64,000 nucleotides of DNA from Chloroflexus sp. Y-396-1 (GCF_000516515.1 NZ_KI911784.1:1954881-2018880); one strand, 5' to 3'. Numbered from the stretch's first letter, positions 9,098 to 19,496 are shown. Program-made: numbers and translations. The notes: generated by a model from the sequence alone, not told the origin.

Positions 9098-10381
9098 ATG
9101 CGAATCATTCAACTGTGCATCCTGTTCGTTCTCCTGACTGCCTGTGCTGTCTCGCCGATGCCTGTTCCCACATCGAACCAGAGCACATCTGCCAGCACTC
9201 GTGCGCCGGTTAGCGGTTTCAACAACCCTCTTGAGCCGCGCCTCTGGCTCATCGACGATGCAGCAGAGGTGCTGGCAACGGTAGCCAGTGATCCCGTACC
9301 TGAAAATCTTCCCTCATCACCAGCCACCGGTATCGTCCACCGATTTACGACCGACTGGATCAAAACCTCTCTGCGCTACATTGCCCGTGATGGGCTACCG
9401 CCAACGCGAGCGGCCCGTGAGCTAATGTTGGTTTCGGTGGCGCTAAACGATGCACTTGTGGTCGGGTCTGAGGCAAAAGAAACGATTGATCAGGTGGCGT
9501 TGTTGGCCGGTGCTGCCTGGCCGGTACTGCGCTACCTGCATCCGCAACATAGCGACAATATTGATCGGTCTGTTTACGACGCACGCTGGTACGGATTGTG
9601 GCGTAGAGAGCCGGTACCAGCCGTGCAGCTTGAACGGAGCTTTCAAATCGGGCGTGCGGTTGGTGAGCAGGTTGTGACATGGGCACAAGCTGATGGCAGT
9701 GATGCCGTGCGGGAAGTAACACTACCGGCAGTGGGTGCCTGGTATACCGACAAGTTACCCCTTGATCCACACTGGGGAGATGTAAAAACGGTGCTGATCC
9801 CTTCTGGCGATGCGATCATTCTACCACCGCCTCCTGACTGGGCGAGTGACAGCATGGAAAAAGAGCGAACAACGTTTCTGGCGGCTCAACAAGTGATTAC
9901 CGATGAGCATCGAGAACTGGCGTGGAAATGGCATGCCGACGTTGGTACAGTCACTGTTCCTGGTTTGTGGTTTGAAACGGCTATCACGATGGCCGTGGTC
10001 GGTAATCTTGATGAGGTGCAGACGGCTTCTCTTCTCGCGTATCTCGGCGTGACGATGCACGACACGGCGGTTGTCTGCTGGCACAACAAGTATCTCTACG
10101 GTTTTGTCCGTCCAGAGCAATGGATGGCTCTGATCGAATCGGATTGGCGGCCAACGGTGCCGACACCACCACATCCATCGTATCCATCAGGCCATGCTGC
10201 ATTTAGCTCGGCGGCCGCGAATGTGCTGATGATAGCCTTTCCAAAGCATAAAGATATGTTAGTCGCACAGGCTGCCGATGCCACTCGCTCGCGCATCATT
10301 GGTGGTGTGCATTGGGTGATGGACGGTATGCAAGGTATGGCACTCGGTCGCGACGTTGCGCAATACATTCTTACACATTAA
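9098..10381 (+). CDS. Vanadium-dependent haloperoxidase/PAP2-family lipoprotein
   Basis: Exported lipoprotein of 427 residues. The signal peptide ends in the lipobox LLTAC. The full vanadium haloperoxidase signature is present with exact spacing: Lys331-x6-Arg338-Pro339 (KYLYGFVRP), PSGH ending at His366, and Ser398-Arg399-x5-His405-x3-Asp409. The same fold includes acid phosphatases, so the family signature does not prove halide oxidation. The start at 9098 (GAGG about 7 nt upstream) is preferred because the in-frame extension to 8726 runs through repeat DNA and would bury the signal peptide. It is followed after 13 nt by another exported protein. Confidence 0.85.
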   Translation: MRIIQLCILFVLLTACAVSPMPVPTSNQSTSASTRAPVSGFNNPLEPRLWLIDDAAEVLATVASDPVPENLPSSPATGIVHRFTTDWIKTSLRYIARDGLPPTRAARELMLVSVALNDALVVGSEAKETIDQVALLAGAAWPVLRYLHPQHSDNIDRSVYDARWYGLWRREPVPAVQLERSFQIGRAVGEQVVTWAQADGSDAVREVTLPAVGAWYTDKLPLDPHWGDVKTVLIPSGDAIILPPPPDWASDSMEKERTTFLAAQQVITDEHRELAWKWHADVGTVTVPGLWFETAITMAVVGNLDEVQTASLLAYLGVTMHDTAVVCWHNKYLYGFVRPEQWMALIESDWRPTVPTPPHPSYPSGHAAFSSAAANVLMIAFPKHKDMLVAQAADATRSRIIGGVHWVMDGMQGMALGRDVAQYILTH

Positions 10382-10394
10382 CAGGAGATACATC

Positions 10395-11444
10395 ATGCGT
10401 CTGCATAATCGATTCCGCTCATTGTGGCTGGTATGGATTCTCTTGTTGTGCACGCAACCACTCGCTGCACAGTCGGGGCAACCACATTTGGAGTTAGACA
10501 ACTATATTGATGTAGACTGGTGTGTTGATGGCTTCTTTACCAATCTTCCCTCAACCATTGACGCGGTGCGCTGGCGCTGGAATCAAGAACCAACCGACGA
10601 TCAGCGTTGGCAGTGGTTCACGGTTCAAAATGGCACGGCCACACGTTGTTTGATAATTACTAGTGAAGATCTGAAGCAGGATCCGCCGGTCGTCTATGTT
10701 CAGCTACGCGATCTTGATGGAACAATTATTTCGCTCAGTGCACCGTTTATTAAAGCTCCACCGATTCAGGTCACGATTGAAATTGTGTCGCCCGAACGGG
10801 CTATGAACTATTATACTAACCGTGATCACGTTACTCTGCGCGTGATAAACCATTCAGGTGGACACGATGGGTATATAGCGATCTGGTACGAACCCGGTAT
10901 TGTATTTCACGATTTCTCGCTTAGCCCACAAGAGGAGTTTCAGCGAGACTTTCCGTTACCCGAACGTGAGGGGGAAATCGTGACTACGGTTGTGGTCAAT
11001 GGTGAACGTATAACAAACTCCCGGCAGATCGACTTCGTTGTCACCCGTGATGTGACGCCACCTGTACTTACCAATACCAATGCCACAGTAGAGACGACCG
11101 ATCAGTCTACCCGGCTGATCATGAGCGGGCAGTTTGCCGATGCGTATGCACCCTTGCCGAGGGCTGTCGAATGGCAATTTCTGGCCCGTGATGGAACAAC
11201 CATCGGTGCCCCGGTTTTCCACATTCTGACCGATGATGAAGTACAGGCCGTAACAACAGCCGCCCTCGTCAGTGATGGCACTCCCTATCAATTGGCAGTT
11301 GCGTTGGGGGCAGTACCCAACCAGGCGCATACCCTCCAGGTTAGGGTGTTTGATCGAGCCGGTAACGGCCAACCTATAACACCGATTCAACTGAATAGTA
11401 CCTCGGTTCCTCATATCGTACATATCCCTTTCATCGGACGGTAA
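10395..11444 (+). CDS. Exported protein of unknown function
   Basis: 349 residues with a clear Sec signal peptide (hydrophobic LWLVWILLLC, cleavage near AAQSG). The rest looks like beta-sandwich domains with many Thr/Val/Asp residues and two Cys residues near the N-terminus (DVDWCVDG, TRCLI). I do not recognise a family. The start has AGGAG 7 nt upstream, and the gene lies 13 nt after the haloperoxidase-like lipoprotein. It is therefore probably in an operon with it and possibly with the large adhesin that follows after 97 nt. Confidence 0.72.
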   Translation: MRLHNRFRSLWLVWILLLCTQPLAAQSGQPHLELDNYIDVDWCVDGFFTNLPSTIDAVRWRWNQEPTDDQRWQWFTVQNGTATRCLIITSEDLKQDPPVVYVQLRDLDGTIISLSAPFIKAPPIQVTIEIVSPERAMNYYTNRDHVTLRVINHSGGHDGYIAIWYEPGIVFHDFSLSPQEEFQRDFPLPEREGEIVTTVVVNGERITNSRQIDFVVTRDVTPPVLTNTNATVETTDQSTRLIMSGQFADAYAPLPRAVEWQFLARDGTTIGAPVFHILTDDEVQAVTTAALVSDGTPYQLAVALGAVPNQAHTLQVRVFDRAGNGQPITPIQLNSTSVPHIVHIPFIGR

Positions 11445-11541
11445 GTACTTTCCTTAGCAACTGAGAAGTCCCTCGCTGGGTGCTACTGCTGGTGGCGCTC
11501 TGGGTGAGGGCGTGCTTGAAATCGATGAAGGAGACATTGCA

Positions 11542-14500
11542 ATGACATTGCCCCGCTTCTTGCGCAGCGGTCGGATCTCTATCTTGATGATGCTGATAAT
11601 GCTCCTATTGCTGCCATCGTTACCGTCATCACCAGTTAGAGCGCAGACCGGCACCGGTGGCTTTGCCAGTGCGGTACCGTGCCTGAACAGTGATCTTGAT
11701 CTGGCAACCACCTGTTTTGCCGATACAATTTACACTCCGGTTGCAGCTAACGATCCGGCGCTGGTGCGGGTTACTGTGGGCGGTGTCAAACAGATGCTGG
11801 CGCCGATCGGTACGACGAACAGCGGCTACAATCGACGGATTGCTAACAATAGTGGCATTGGCTCGGTATACGGTCTGGCCTATGACGATGGTGCGATCAG
11901 TGGGATTCGCCGTCTGTTTGCCGCTGCCTTTACCCGTCGCTTTACCAGTTATGGTCCACTCGGCCCTGGTGGTGTCTACGAATACCGCTTCAACGACGGT
12001 CAATGGCGTCCATCGTTCACTGTCCCTAATGCCGGCTTAGATCGCCCAACAAATGATCGTGACGATACCCACATTCTAGCCGCAGTAGGTAAGAGTGGCC
12101 TCGGTGATATGGAAATTAGCCCGGATGGTACTACTCTGTTTATCGTCAATCTCAACACCCGTCAGCTTGAACGGTACGACATTACTGGCGAAACTCCACA
12201 ACGTCTATCACCGATACCAATCCCCTTTCAGCATATTAGCGCCAATCAACGAACGGTGGCGAATCTGCGACCATTTGCGCTCGAGTTTGCGCCAGGCCTT
12301 GATCCAATAACCCGTAGCCCCAGGTTGATGGTAGGAGTTACAGACACAGTGCCGTCTGATGGTAAACCACAAGTGTTCGTGCTAGCGTGGCACATGTTGC
12401 AGAATAGCTGGCAAGTTGTCCTGCATCAGCCCCTTATTACCTACTTTTTCAATGAGCGGTTTGCAGTCTCGACCTATCTTGATACGCTGAAACAGTTGAA
12501 ACCAGAGAATAAAATTACCGGCTGGAATCCTTGGAACGAGAATCTGGCGAAGCTTCCCATTTATCGTGAACATCAAACAATTCTCGATGCACAACCATTC
12601 CTGACAGACATCGAGTTTAGTGCTGATGGTCAATTTCTCCGCCTCGGTTTACGTGATCGAATTGGTGATTTGACCTTTTTTGGCAAACCGCCGTTGGGTC
12701 ATTACAACGCTACTGCGCAGGGAGACTCGCTGAACTATCGGCGAAACAGTGATGGTCAGTGGATACTGGAAGTTTTTTCTACGTACCGGTTCGATCAAGT
12801 GCATATCCGCAATCCCACTTACAAGATGAAAGCTAATCCTAGCGACTGGTTGAATGATCATCTGCATGGCTTTCCTGGGGATAGAGCAGCTCATGTTGAA
12901 AATCACATGGGTAGCCTGCTGGCTATTCCTAATCAAAACGGCACAGAAACAATCGTCGCTACTTCGTTGCTCGGTGACAATGCTTCTGGACTGATGCTCT
13001 ACACCTCGAATCAGCCGCATCCATTTAGAGCGATTACCCTCATTCCACCTGGGAGTGGTAAGTCGACTTCCCTTGGCGATCTCGAACTTCTATGTACCTA
13101 TGCGTTCGTAAGTGGTCAACTCTGGCACGATGTCAACGGTAATGGTGTACGCGAGACCGGTGAACCACCGTTGGCGGGGGTAAAAGTTGAGATTCTGGAG
13201 CCGGAGCGTACAGTTCCGTTGGGAAGTGTCATTACCGCCACTGATGGGAGCTACACAGTTGCAGTGCCCCCGAACCGGGCCTTGTATCTGCGTGTTGCAC
13301 CATCCGAATTTCTGGCCGGTCGGTCATTGGCCGGTATGGTCTATGCCCCAATCGATGCCGACGCCGATGATACCCGCGATAGCGATGCGCATCCGATCTT
13401 CGGTGTCGTGGAGTTCGCCAGTCGTCATACCGGTAACGGGGTGACGGGGCGTGCGCTGCCATTGCCACTCCGTTCAGAACGGGTACAGCATGTCGATATT
13501 GGGCTGACTCGTCAGTTTCAACCGGCGACAATCGGTGATCTGGTCTGGCACGATGTCAATCGTAACGGTGTGCAAGACCCTCACGAGCCGGGTATTGTCG
13601 GTATTCCGATACGGATAGAGCGAATTTCTGGCTCGTCGCCTTCTGTACATGTGTATCCACGCACAACAGTGAGCGATGCTCAAGGGCGTTACAGCTTTAC
13701 CAACCTCGAACCCGGTCAGTATCGAGTTGTCGTTAACTTGCCAGAAGGTTATGCCTTCGCGCCATCTGGACGTGGTGGCGATGCCCAACGCGATAGCGAT
13801 ATTGATGAGCAGAGTGGTTTTAGTCTGCCGTTAGCGATTGATCGCGGCGTGATTCGAGCAGACATTGATGTTGGGCTGACATCCTTACAGCCACAGATGG
13901 ATCTGAGTATTGAACTACGTGCGCCAACTGAGGTGGTGGTCGGCGATGAGTTGCGTTACACCATCAGCTATCGTCATACCGGTCTGGTCACGGCGACCAA
14001 CGTTGCCATACACATGACATTACCGAACGGAATGAGTTTGTTAGATACCAGTCGACCGGTTACTCAACAGGGATCGGTACTGACCTGGCAGATTGGCCGT
14101 GTCCATCCAAATAGTACTGGCACGATTGATGTGCGTGTGCGTACCCCGATAACGATTGGTCGTTCCTTGAGCCAAACCGTTAGCGCAACGGCTGCGATCA
14201 GTGCAAGTCCTCCTGATACAAACCAGACCAATAATAGTGCGACCCAATACACTCGTTTAACACGAGCCGAGCTGAGGATCAGCAAATCAGCGCCGGTGAC
14301 CGTCCTAAGTGGCGATCACCTGCTCTATACGCTGCAAGTTGTCAATCAGGGGAGTGCAGCCGCTGCCAATGTTGTTGTCAGTGATCCATTGCCGCCGCAG
14401 CTTGATTTTGTCAGCATCCTTCGTGCGCCTGCCGGGGCCTGTCGTTACGAAGGTGCAGATCGTACCCTTCGTTGCAATCTCGGTAGTTTGGCACCTGGTC

Positions 14501-16092
14501 AGGAGGTTACGATCAGTCTTCAGACCAGACCACGTATCGGTGTGATCGACCGCTTTGATAATCGGGTGACCGTTACCACGACCACTGCTGGCGATGAACC
14601 GTCCGATAATGTTGCAACTGTCAGTACACTCTACCTGCACCCTAATCCGGCAGTCACTCTGGCCTTTGTCCCGGCTCCGGCAGCCGCTGGCGAGCTGAGC
14701 ACGTTGCAGGTTTCTTATAGGAATCACGGAAATGGCATTGCACGCAATGCAACCCTCACCGTAGAACTACCGACTACTGCCTCTCTTACGAACTATCCAA
14801 CATTCTGCCAGCGTGATGGTAGTCAACTTGTTTGCGCACTCGGTGATCTGGCGCCGGCCACCGATAATCAACTACGGCTAGAGCTGGCGGTACCGGCTGC
14901 TATCAACGCCGATCAATTGAGTGCTACTGCTACTATTACGACAGCGACTCCCGAACACTCTGTCTATCAGCAGGATAATCAGGCCAGTGCGACAGTGGCG
15001 ATCGTGCGTCCAAATCCGTTCGTGCACCTGTACGCACCTGGCAGCATTATCGGCCAGGGGAGTGTCTTTGCCTACACCATTGAGTACGGTAATCTTTACC
15101 GCCGTCGTCCGGTGCAGACACGGGCTGCTGAGAATACTGTTCTCGAACTTGAATTGCCGGCAGACGTGCAACTGGTGGGAGCCAGCTTACTGCCTACCGG
15201 TCAGCATGGGCGTCGCTTACGCTGGGATTTGGCTACGCTGGCGCCACAAACTGCGGCACGGATTGAGGTGGTGGTTCAGACAAAGGTGCCTGCCGGAACA
15301 GTTTTACCCGCTCTGACTCGCATTACCACTACAACACCCGGCGATGATCCGGTTGATAATGTTGCCTCCCTTTCTATTCAGGTCGTTCCTCCGCCAACCA
15401 CGATTGGTACGGCGACCGGTGATCTGCGGGTGGCCATTCGTTCGACCCTCGATCCGGCTACTCGTGATGCCAGTCAAACCAACGGTGTCTATCTCTCTGA
15501 TGGTTCACACATTGCCTGGCCGAGTGGTGAGGTACTCGATCTGACGCCGCAAATCGGCTCGTTGACATTCGCCGATGAACCACTGCCGTGGCCCTACGCC
15601 TACCAGGTGCGGGTTGTTGGCTGGAGTCTGGTTGCGGTTGAGGTAGGCGGTCAGCGTTTCGATTCACGAACGAGCGATAGTCGTGGTGTGGGTGGTTGCC
15701 GACCGGGAGCGCGCCCATCGTTAACACCGCAGCTTCTGAGTGGCTGTGTTTACCGCTATCTCGGTGGTCAAAACCGTGATCAACTCAGCGCCAGTGGGCT
15801 GCGCGAACGTGATCTCGACGATCAGATTCATCTCTACTGGAGTCGCCCACCGCTTCCGTCAATGCGAGCTGATGTCTACCTCTATGCTACTGAGGTGCTT
15901 GAAAAGGCGCGACTGACCATTCAGGTAGAGCTTGAAGTTCAGATTGTCAATCAGGCGCCAGGCAGTATTGGTGGGGTACCGTTACCACCGATACCGGTTG
16001 TGCCGTTACCCGATCCCGCCCGCCAGATTATCACCGGTCAGATCGATGTGACATTGCTTGCCCCACGATCTCTGGTAGCGCCGGGCAGTTGA
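11542..16092 (+). CDS. Large exported SdrD-B/DUF11 repeat protein, adhesin-like
   Basis: 1516 residues with a Sec signal peptide (about 1-35, ending VRAQT). Residues about 40-510 form a region with propeller-like phrases (GLGDMEISPDGTTLFIVN). Two SdrD B-like domains follow, at about 522 (GQLWHDVNGNGVRETGEPP) and 663 (GDLVWHDVNRNGVQDPHEPG). Four DUF11-type repeats start near 786, 907, 1035 and 1156, with TNV or ANVVVSDPLP phrases and closing NVATVS-like motifs. The last 220 residues are unassigned. No LPXTG or membrane anchor is seen, so attachment is unclear. The start at 11542 has GGAG 8 nt upstream, and a codon ten residues earlier is less likely. It sits immediately before the Tad pilus genes, which suggests a surface or pilus-associated role by inference only. 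Confidence 0.85.
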   Translation: MTLPRFLRSGRISILMMLIMLLLLPSLPSSPVRAQTGTGGFASAVPCLNSDLDLATTCFADTIYTPVAANDPALVRVTVGGVKQMLAPIGTTNSGYNRRIANNSGIGSVYGLAYDDGAISGIRRLFAAAFTRRFTSYGPLGPGGVYEYRFNDGQWRPSFTVPNAGLDRPTNDRDDTHILAAVGKSGLGDMEISPDGTTLFIVNLNTRQLERYDITGETPQRLSPIPIPFQHISANQRTVANLRPFALEFAPGLDPITRSPRLMVGVTDTVPSDGKPQVFVLAWHMLQNSWQVVLHQPLITYFFNERFAVSTYLDTLKQLKPENKITGWNPWNENLAKLPIYREHQTILDAQPFLTDIEFSADGQFLRLGLRDRIGDLTFFGKPPLGHYNATAQGDSLNYRRNSDGQWILEVFSTYRFDQVHIRNPTYKMKANPSDWLNDHLHGFPGDRAAHVENHMGSLLAIPNQNGTETIVATSLLGDNASGLMLYTSNQPHPFRAITLIPPGSGKSTSLGDLELLCTYAFVSGQLWHDVNGNGVRETGEPPLAGVKVEILEPERTVPLGSVITATDGSYTVAVPPNRALYLRVAPSEFLAGRSLAGMVYAPIDADADDTRDSDAHPIFGVVEFASRHTGNGVTGRALPLPLRSERVQHVDIGLTRQFQPATIGDLVWHDVNRNGVQDPHEPGIVGIPIRIERISGSSPSVHVYPRTTVSDAQGRYSFTNLEPGQYRVVVNLPEGYAFAPSGRGGDAQRDSDIDEQSGFSLPLAIDRGVIRADIDVGLTSLQPQMDLSIELRAPTEVVVGDELRYTISYRHTGLVTATNVAIHMTLPNGMSLLDTSRPVTQQGSVLTWQIGRVHPNSTGTIDVRVRTPITIGRSLSQTVSATAAISASPPDTNQTNNSATQYTRLTRAELRISKSAPVTVLSGDHLLYTLQVVNQGSAAAANVVVSDPLPPQLDFVSILRAPAGACRYEGADRTLRCNLGSLAPGQEVTISLQTRPRIGVIDRFDNRVTVTTTTAGDEPSDNVATVSTLYLHPNPAVTLAFVPAPAAAGELSTLQVSYRNHGNGIARNATLTVELPTTASLTNYPTFCQRDGSQLVCALGDLAPATDNQLRLELAVPAAINADQLSATATITTATPEHSVYQQDNQASATVAIVRPNPFVHLYAPGSIIGQGSVFAYTIEYGNLYRRRPVQTRAAENTVLELELPADVQLVGASLLPTGQHGRRLRWDLATLAPQTAARIEVVVQTKVPAGTVLPALTRITTTTPGDDPVDNVASLSIQVVPPPTTIGTATGDLRVAIRSTLDPATRDASQTNGVYLSDGSHIAWPSGEVLDLTPQIGSLTFADEPLPWPYAYQVRVVGWSLVAVEVGGQRFDSRTSDSRGVGGCRPGARPSLTPQLLSGCVYRYLGGQNRDQLSASGLRERDLDDQIHLYWSRPPLPSMRADVYLYATEVLEKARLTIQVELEVQIVNQAPGSIGGVPLPPIPVVPLPDPARQIITGQIDVTLLAPRSLVAPGS

Positions 16093-16398
16093 GGGACGAG
16101 TATTTGCGAGTAAGTGAGCAGGTTCATGGCTATGCAATGTAATCGTTCACCACCTCCGCTGTACGTGGGGTGAGTGGGTTAAACAACTCGCGAGCCTGAG
16201 TGCGTGCAGAGGATTCAAAAGCGATCGTTCATTCGTCGCGATAGACCCGATGCTCGAACTGATGTGTCGTGATCTTGCCTGAGCGCGCAGGTGCCATCAG
16301 GTGCAAACTTAATGATGACACACCGACTACGAATCGAATAGAGTGAGGCATTCTGCGGTGCTCAAGGATGATACAGCTTTGTCTTGAAAGGAGGTGTT
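16093..16398. other. Intergenic region before the Tad locus
   Basis: 306 bases between the adhesin gene and the first TadE-like gene. I see no gene, tRNA or strong hairpin. It probably contains the promoter of the pilus operon, but no convincing -35/-10 pair stands out. Confidence 0.4.
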
Positions 16399-16809
16399 AT
16401 GCACTATCACCGATTTTCTGGCCAGACCCTGATCGAAATGGCGCTAGCATTACCGATCCTGCTGACATTGGTGATCGGGTTGTTCATCGTTGGTCAGATC
16501 ATCCTGACCCACTATGCCGTCAATAAGGCTGTGCGTGCGGCAGTGCATCAGGCAGCGCTGACGGGTGGTAATCGGACGGCGACCGAGACGGCTGCTTATC
16601 GAGAATTGAGTGGCAGTCTAGGCATTGACCCAAAGACTGGCGAGGTTGTGATCTCGTGTCCGAATCGGCCTTGTCGGCGTTACGACCCAATCACCGTCGA
16701 GATACGCTACCGTGTTGCCCTGTGGGCACCGACTGCTCTCCTACCTTTCGGTGATGAGATTGTGGTGCGGGCCAGTGCCACCCGTGCTGCCGAGCGTGAT
16801 CAACAGTAG
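16399..16809 (+). CDS. TadE-like pseudopilin
   Basis: 136 residues. The N-terminus has the pattern FSGQTLIEMALALPILLTLVIGLF, a short positive segment followed by a Glu-containing hydrophobic helix (about 10-32), as in TadE/TadG minor pilins (pfam TadE). The rest is a small exported domain with two Cys residues (SCPNRPCR). AAAGGAGG precedes the ATG at 16399. An alternative ATG at 16384 lies before this ribosome site. It is the first gene of the Tad cluster and probably initiates or anchors the pilus. Confidence 0.83.
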   Translation: MHYHRFSGQTLIEMALALPILLTLVIGLFIVGQIILTHYAVNKAVRAAVHQAALTGGNRTATETAAYRELSGSLGIDPKTGEVVISCPNRPCRRYDPITVEIRYRVALWAPTALLPFGDEIVVRASATRAAERDQQ

Positions 16810-16818
16810 GAGAAGACT

Positions 16819-17331
16819 ATGTCTTATCGCGATCCTGGTCAGGCCCTGCCACTATTAGCGCTGATGCTACCGGTCTTAACGCTATTTACCCTGGTCGTGA
16901 TTGAAGTCACCAACCTATGGCTGGAAGTGGCGCTGCTGGAAGACGCCTTACAGCAGGCAACCCGCTCGGCTGTCCAGCAGATCGATTATGCTGCGTTGGC
17001 GCGTAATGACCAGACGCTACGCGGTAACCGGACCTGTTACGCGGTCACTGTGCAAAAGCCCGGTCAGTGTGCAGCGATTGTTAACGTAGCTCATCAATTC
17101 CTGCTTGCCAACTTACGAATTACCTCACTAACCGATCACGATCCTGTCACTATCGCTACCGCCGTGCGTTGGACCGTCTTACCCAAAGGAGGAACCTGTG
17201 CCAATGTAACAACCGCTTCACCTCTCCTCTGCGCCGAACTGCAACCAACGTTACGTGGATTGTTCGGTTTGGGAACCATCACGCCACGTATCCGTGCTGC
17301 CGACATGATTGATCGCTTAGCTCAACCATAA
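16819..17331 (+). CDS. TadE/TadG-like pilus assembly protein
   Basis: 170 residues. The N-terminal segment DPGQALPLLALMLPVLTLFTLVVIEV is a Tad-type pseudopilin helix, followed by an exported domain with several Cys residues (TCYAV, GQCAAI, GGTCANV, LLCAEL). It lies 9 nt after the previous TadE-like gene, with AGGAGA before the start. The exact minor-pilin role is inferred from position and N-terminus. Confidence 0.78.
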   Translation: MSYRDPGQALPLLALMLPVLTLFTLVVIEVTNLWLEVALLEDALQQATRSAVQQIDYAALARNDQTLRGNRTCYAVTVQKPGQCAAIVNVAHQFLLANLRITSLTDHDPVTIATAVRWTVLPKGGTCANVTTASPLLCAELQPTLRGLFGLGTITPRIRAADMIDRLAQP

Positions 17332-17355
17332 CGCTGTAACAGAAGGAGCATTTGT

Positions 17356-18168
17356 ATGTCAGCCATTGGCACTCTTAATCAGGCACTGTCCCGTCGTCGA
17401 AGCAATCCTCTGCCGGCAATCTTAATCGGCCTCGGCGTCATCATTACTGCGGTTTTTACAGTGTTTGCTTTCCTTGAAGCCGGTCGTACCGAGCCGGTCG
17501 TTATTCTGGCGCGTGAGGTGCCTTATGGGCAACGCATCAGTGCCGATGATCTCACGGTTGTATTGCTGCCGCGTCATCGACCGGTACAGCTTACCGGAAT
17601 CAGTTCGCCAACGCTGGCTATCGGGCAATATGCCGCCCGACATCTGGCAGTCAACGATCTGTTACAACCATCGATGTTGATGGAACACGCGCCAACACAG
17701 CCGGTCTATCCCAATGGTGAAGCATTGACGCCGGGAATGGTAGCAATGCCATTCAGCACAGAGACGATTGGGCCGTTAACCCATCGCGACCGCATTAATA
17801 TCGGTTTCAACGATCCAAATGGCTCTCCTGATGTGTGCGATCAGGCCCGAAGTGCGGCTGAAGGTCGTCAACCTACGGTCGTGCCACCATCCTCGCCGTT
17901 GCAACCACGCCCTTACGCCTGTCGTTTGCTCAGCGGCGTGCGTGTGCTCTACGTCGATACTGAAGTAGGTACCGCTTATCTTGAACTGACTCCTTATCAG
18001 TCGCATACGCTTTGGGCGTTGCAGGCAGCCGGTCTCCCATTGTGGGGTGAGCGTTACGGGAGTGATTCGCCGGTTTTGCCAGCACTTGACCGGCTCGATA
18101 TTGGGCAGATCACGGTTGAGGAATTGGGAGCCTCAACGACCTCATTATCTGATGAAGCGCAACCGTAA
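17356..18168 (+). CDS. cpaB: Flp pilus assembly protein CpaB (RcpC)
   Basis: 270 residues. One N-terminal transmembrane helix (about 20-40) is followed by an SAF domain (AREVPYGQRISADDLTVVLL, about 48-100) and a CpaB C-terminal region with TAYLELTPYQSHTLWALQAAG. CpaB/RcpC proteins are periplasmic or cell-surface parts of Tad machines. AGAAGGAG precedes the start, and the gene is 24 nt after the TadG-like gene. A Pro/Ser-rich insertion lies near residues 175-190. Confidence 0.85.
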   Translation: MSAIGTLNQALSRRRSNPLPAILIGLGVIITAVFTVFAFLEAGRTEPVVILAREVPYGQRISADDLTVVLLPRHRPVQLTGISSPTLAIGQYAARHLAVNDLLQPSMLMEHAPTQPVYPNGEALTPGMVAMPFSTETIGPLTHRDRINIGFNDPNGSPDVCDQARSAAEGRQPTVVPPSSPLQPRPYACRLLSGVRVLYVDTEVGTAYLELTPYQSHTLWALQAAGLPLWGERYGSDSPVLPALDRLDIGQITVEELGASTTSLSDEAQP

Positions 18169-18287
18169 TCGCAAGCGATGGCGAGAGCGATCACGAACCG
18201 CTCTCGCTCATCACGCAGTGCGATCGATCAGATGCCGATAACGAGCTGATCATCACCATTCCGAACCATTCTTTTCATGGAGGTTAT

Positions 18288-19496
18288 ATGTCCTCGAACT
18301 GGGATACTCTTATGCATCCATCATCGCCGATAGCGGAAGATGGTCAGGCTATCACTGAAGAGTTGCGCATGTTAGTACGCAGTGGGCGTTTCCGCGATGG
18401 TTGGTATCTGCCGCCAACAGAGGCGTTTGCCCGTCTCGGTTTTAGCAGTACCATTCGTTGGCGCGACGTGGCCTGGTACGGCCCACTTGAAATCTGGCGC
18501 GATCCAGAGCATGGCGTCTCTGACATCCTGTTCAACGGTCCGGCCGATTCACCCTTTTTCGTTGTCCAACGCGGTATGATGGTCAACACCGGAGTCATGG
18601 TTCATCCGGCGTGGATCGATTGGACGCAGCGCCAGCTTGTCTGGCGGAGCCACGATATTCCTCCGGATCAACCATTCTCATCATTTATGCAGGGAGTGGT
18701 CGATGGTTTGCGCTATGCAATAACGGATCGGCACGCCTCACCCGCTGGCCCCAGCCTTGCCATTCGGTTACTGCCCGAACGGTGGACGACCATTGATGAT
18801 CTGGTGCAGAGTGCAGTAATTTCACGTGAAGCGAGTGATTTGTTGCTGGCTGCCCTTAACGGTGGTGCATCAATTCTGATCGCCAGTCCAACCGGGAGTG
18901 GTAAGACAACGCTGGCCGCTGCACTCATGCAGGCTATCGGGAAACACATGCGACTGGTCATTATTGAAGATGGTGGTGAGCTGCCGCGCAGTGCAAATAG
19001 CCTGCATATCGAAGCGCCACCTGAAACCGGTGGATTCAGCCGCGCCGTTACCTTTGCGTTACGTCAGAAGCCCACCTACATCATCGTCGGTGAGGTACGT
19101 GGAGGGGAAGCAATGGCGTTGTTGCAGGCTGCTGCGACCGGTCATCCGGGGTTAGGGACGATCCACGCTGCCACAGTACAGGGCGCTCTGCGTAATCTTG
19201 AACGAATGGCACTGATTGGGTTGGCGAATGAAACAACTGGCGCCGGTCAAGCTGCTGCCCAGATTGTGCGCGGTCTGATTACGTCCGATGCGGTCAATTT
19301 GCTGGTTGTGCAAATCGGGCGGACGCCAAACGGCAAGCGTGGAGTGTTGGCTGTTGAAGAGGTTTTGCCCCAGGGTGCGCAGGGGCAGAGTGGTGATCCG
19401 TTTCCAACCAACCCTCTCTTCCGCTATGACCGTGCCAGCGATCGCCTCGCACGCGCCGGTTATGTGAACGCAGCCTGGGGGCTTGGTCGGATGTGA
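18288..19496 (+). CDS. TadA/CpaF-type secretion ATPase, first copy
   Basis: 402 residues, cytoplasmic hexameric ATPase powering pilus assembly. Walker A is ASPTGSGKTT (Lys206), the Asp-box region VIIEDGGELPR, the Walker B-like segment YIIVGEVRGGEA, and the His box GLGTIHAATVQGALRNLERM. The N-terminal domain (1-180) is shorter and more divergent than in standard CpaF. A GGAGG site precedes the ATG. It lies 119 nt after cpaB. A second ATPase of the same family follows after CpaE. Confidence 0.87.
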   Translation: MSSNWDTLMHPSSPIAEDGQAITEELRMLVRSGRFRDGWYLPPTEAFARLGFSSTIRWRDVAWYGPLEIWRDPEHGVSDILFNGPADSPFFVVQRGMMVNTGVMVHPAWIDWTQRQLVWRSHDIPPDQPFSSFMQGVVDGLRYAITDRHASPAGPSLAIRLLPERWTTIDDLVQSAVISREASDLLLAALNGGASILIASPTGSGKTTLAAALMQAIGKHMRLVIIEDGGELPRSANSLHIEAPPETGGFSRAVTFALRQKPTYIIVGEVRGGEAMALLQAAATGHPGLGTIHAATVQGALRNLERMALIGLANETTGAGQAAAQIVRGLITSDAVNLLVVQIGRTPNGKRGVLAVEEVLPQGAQGQSGDPFPTNPLFRYDRASDRLARAGYVNAAWGLGRM

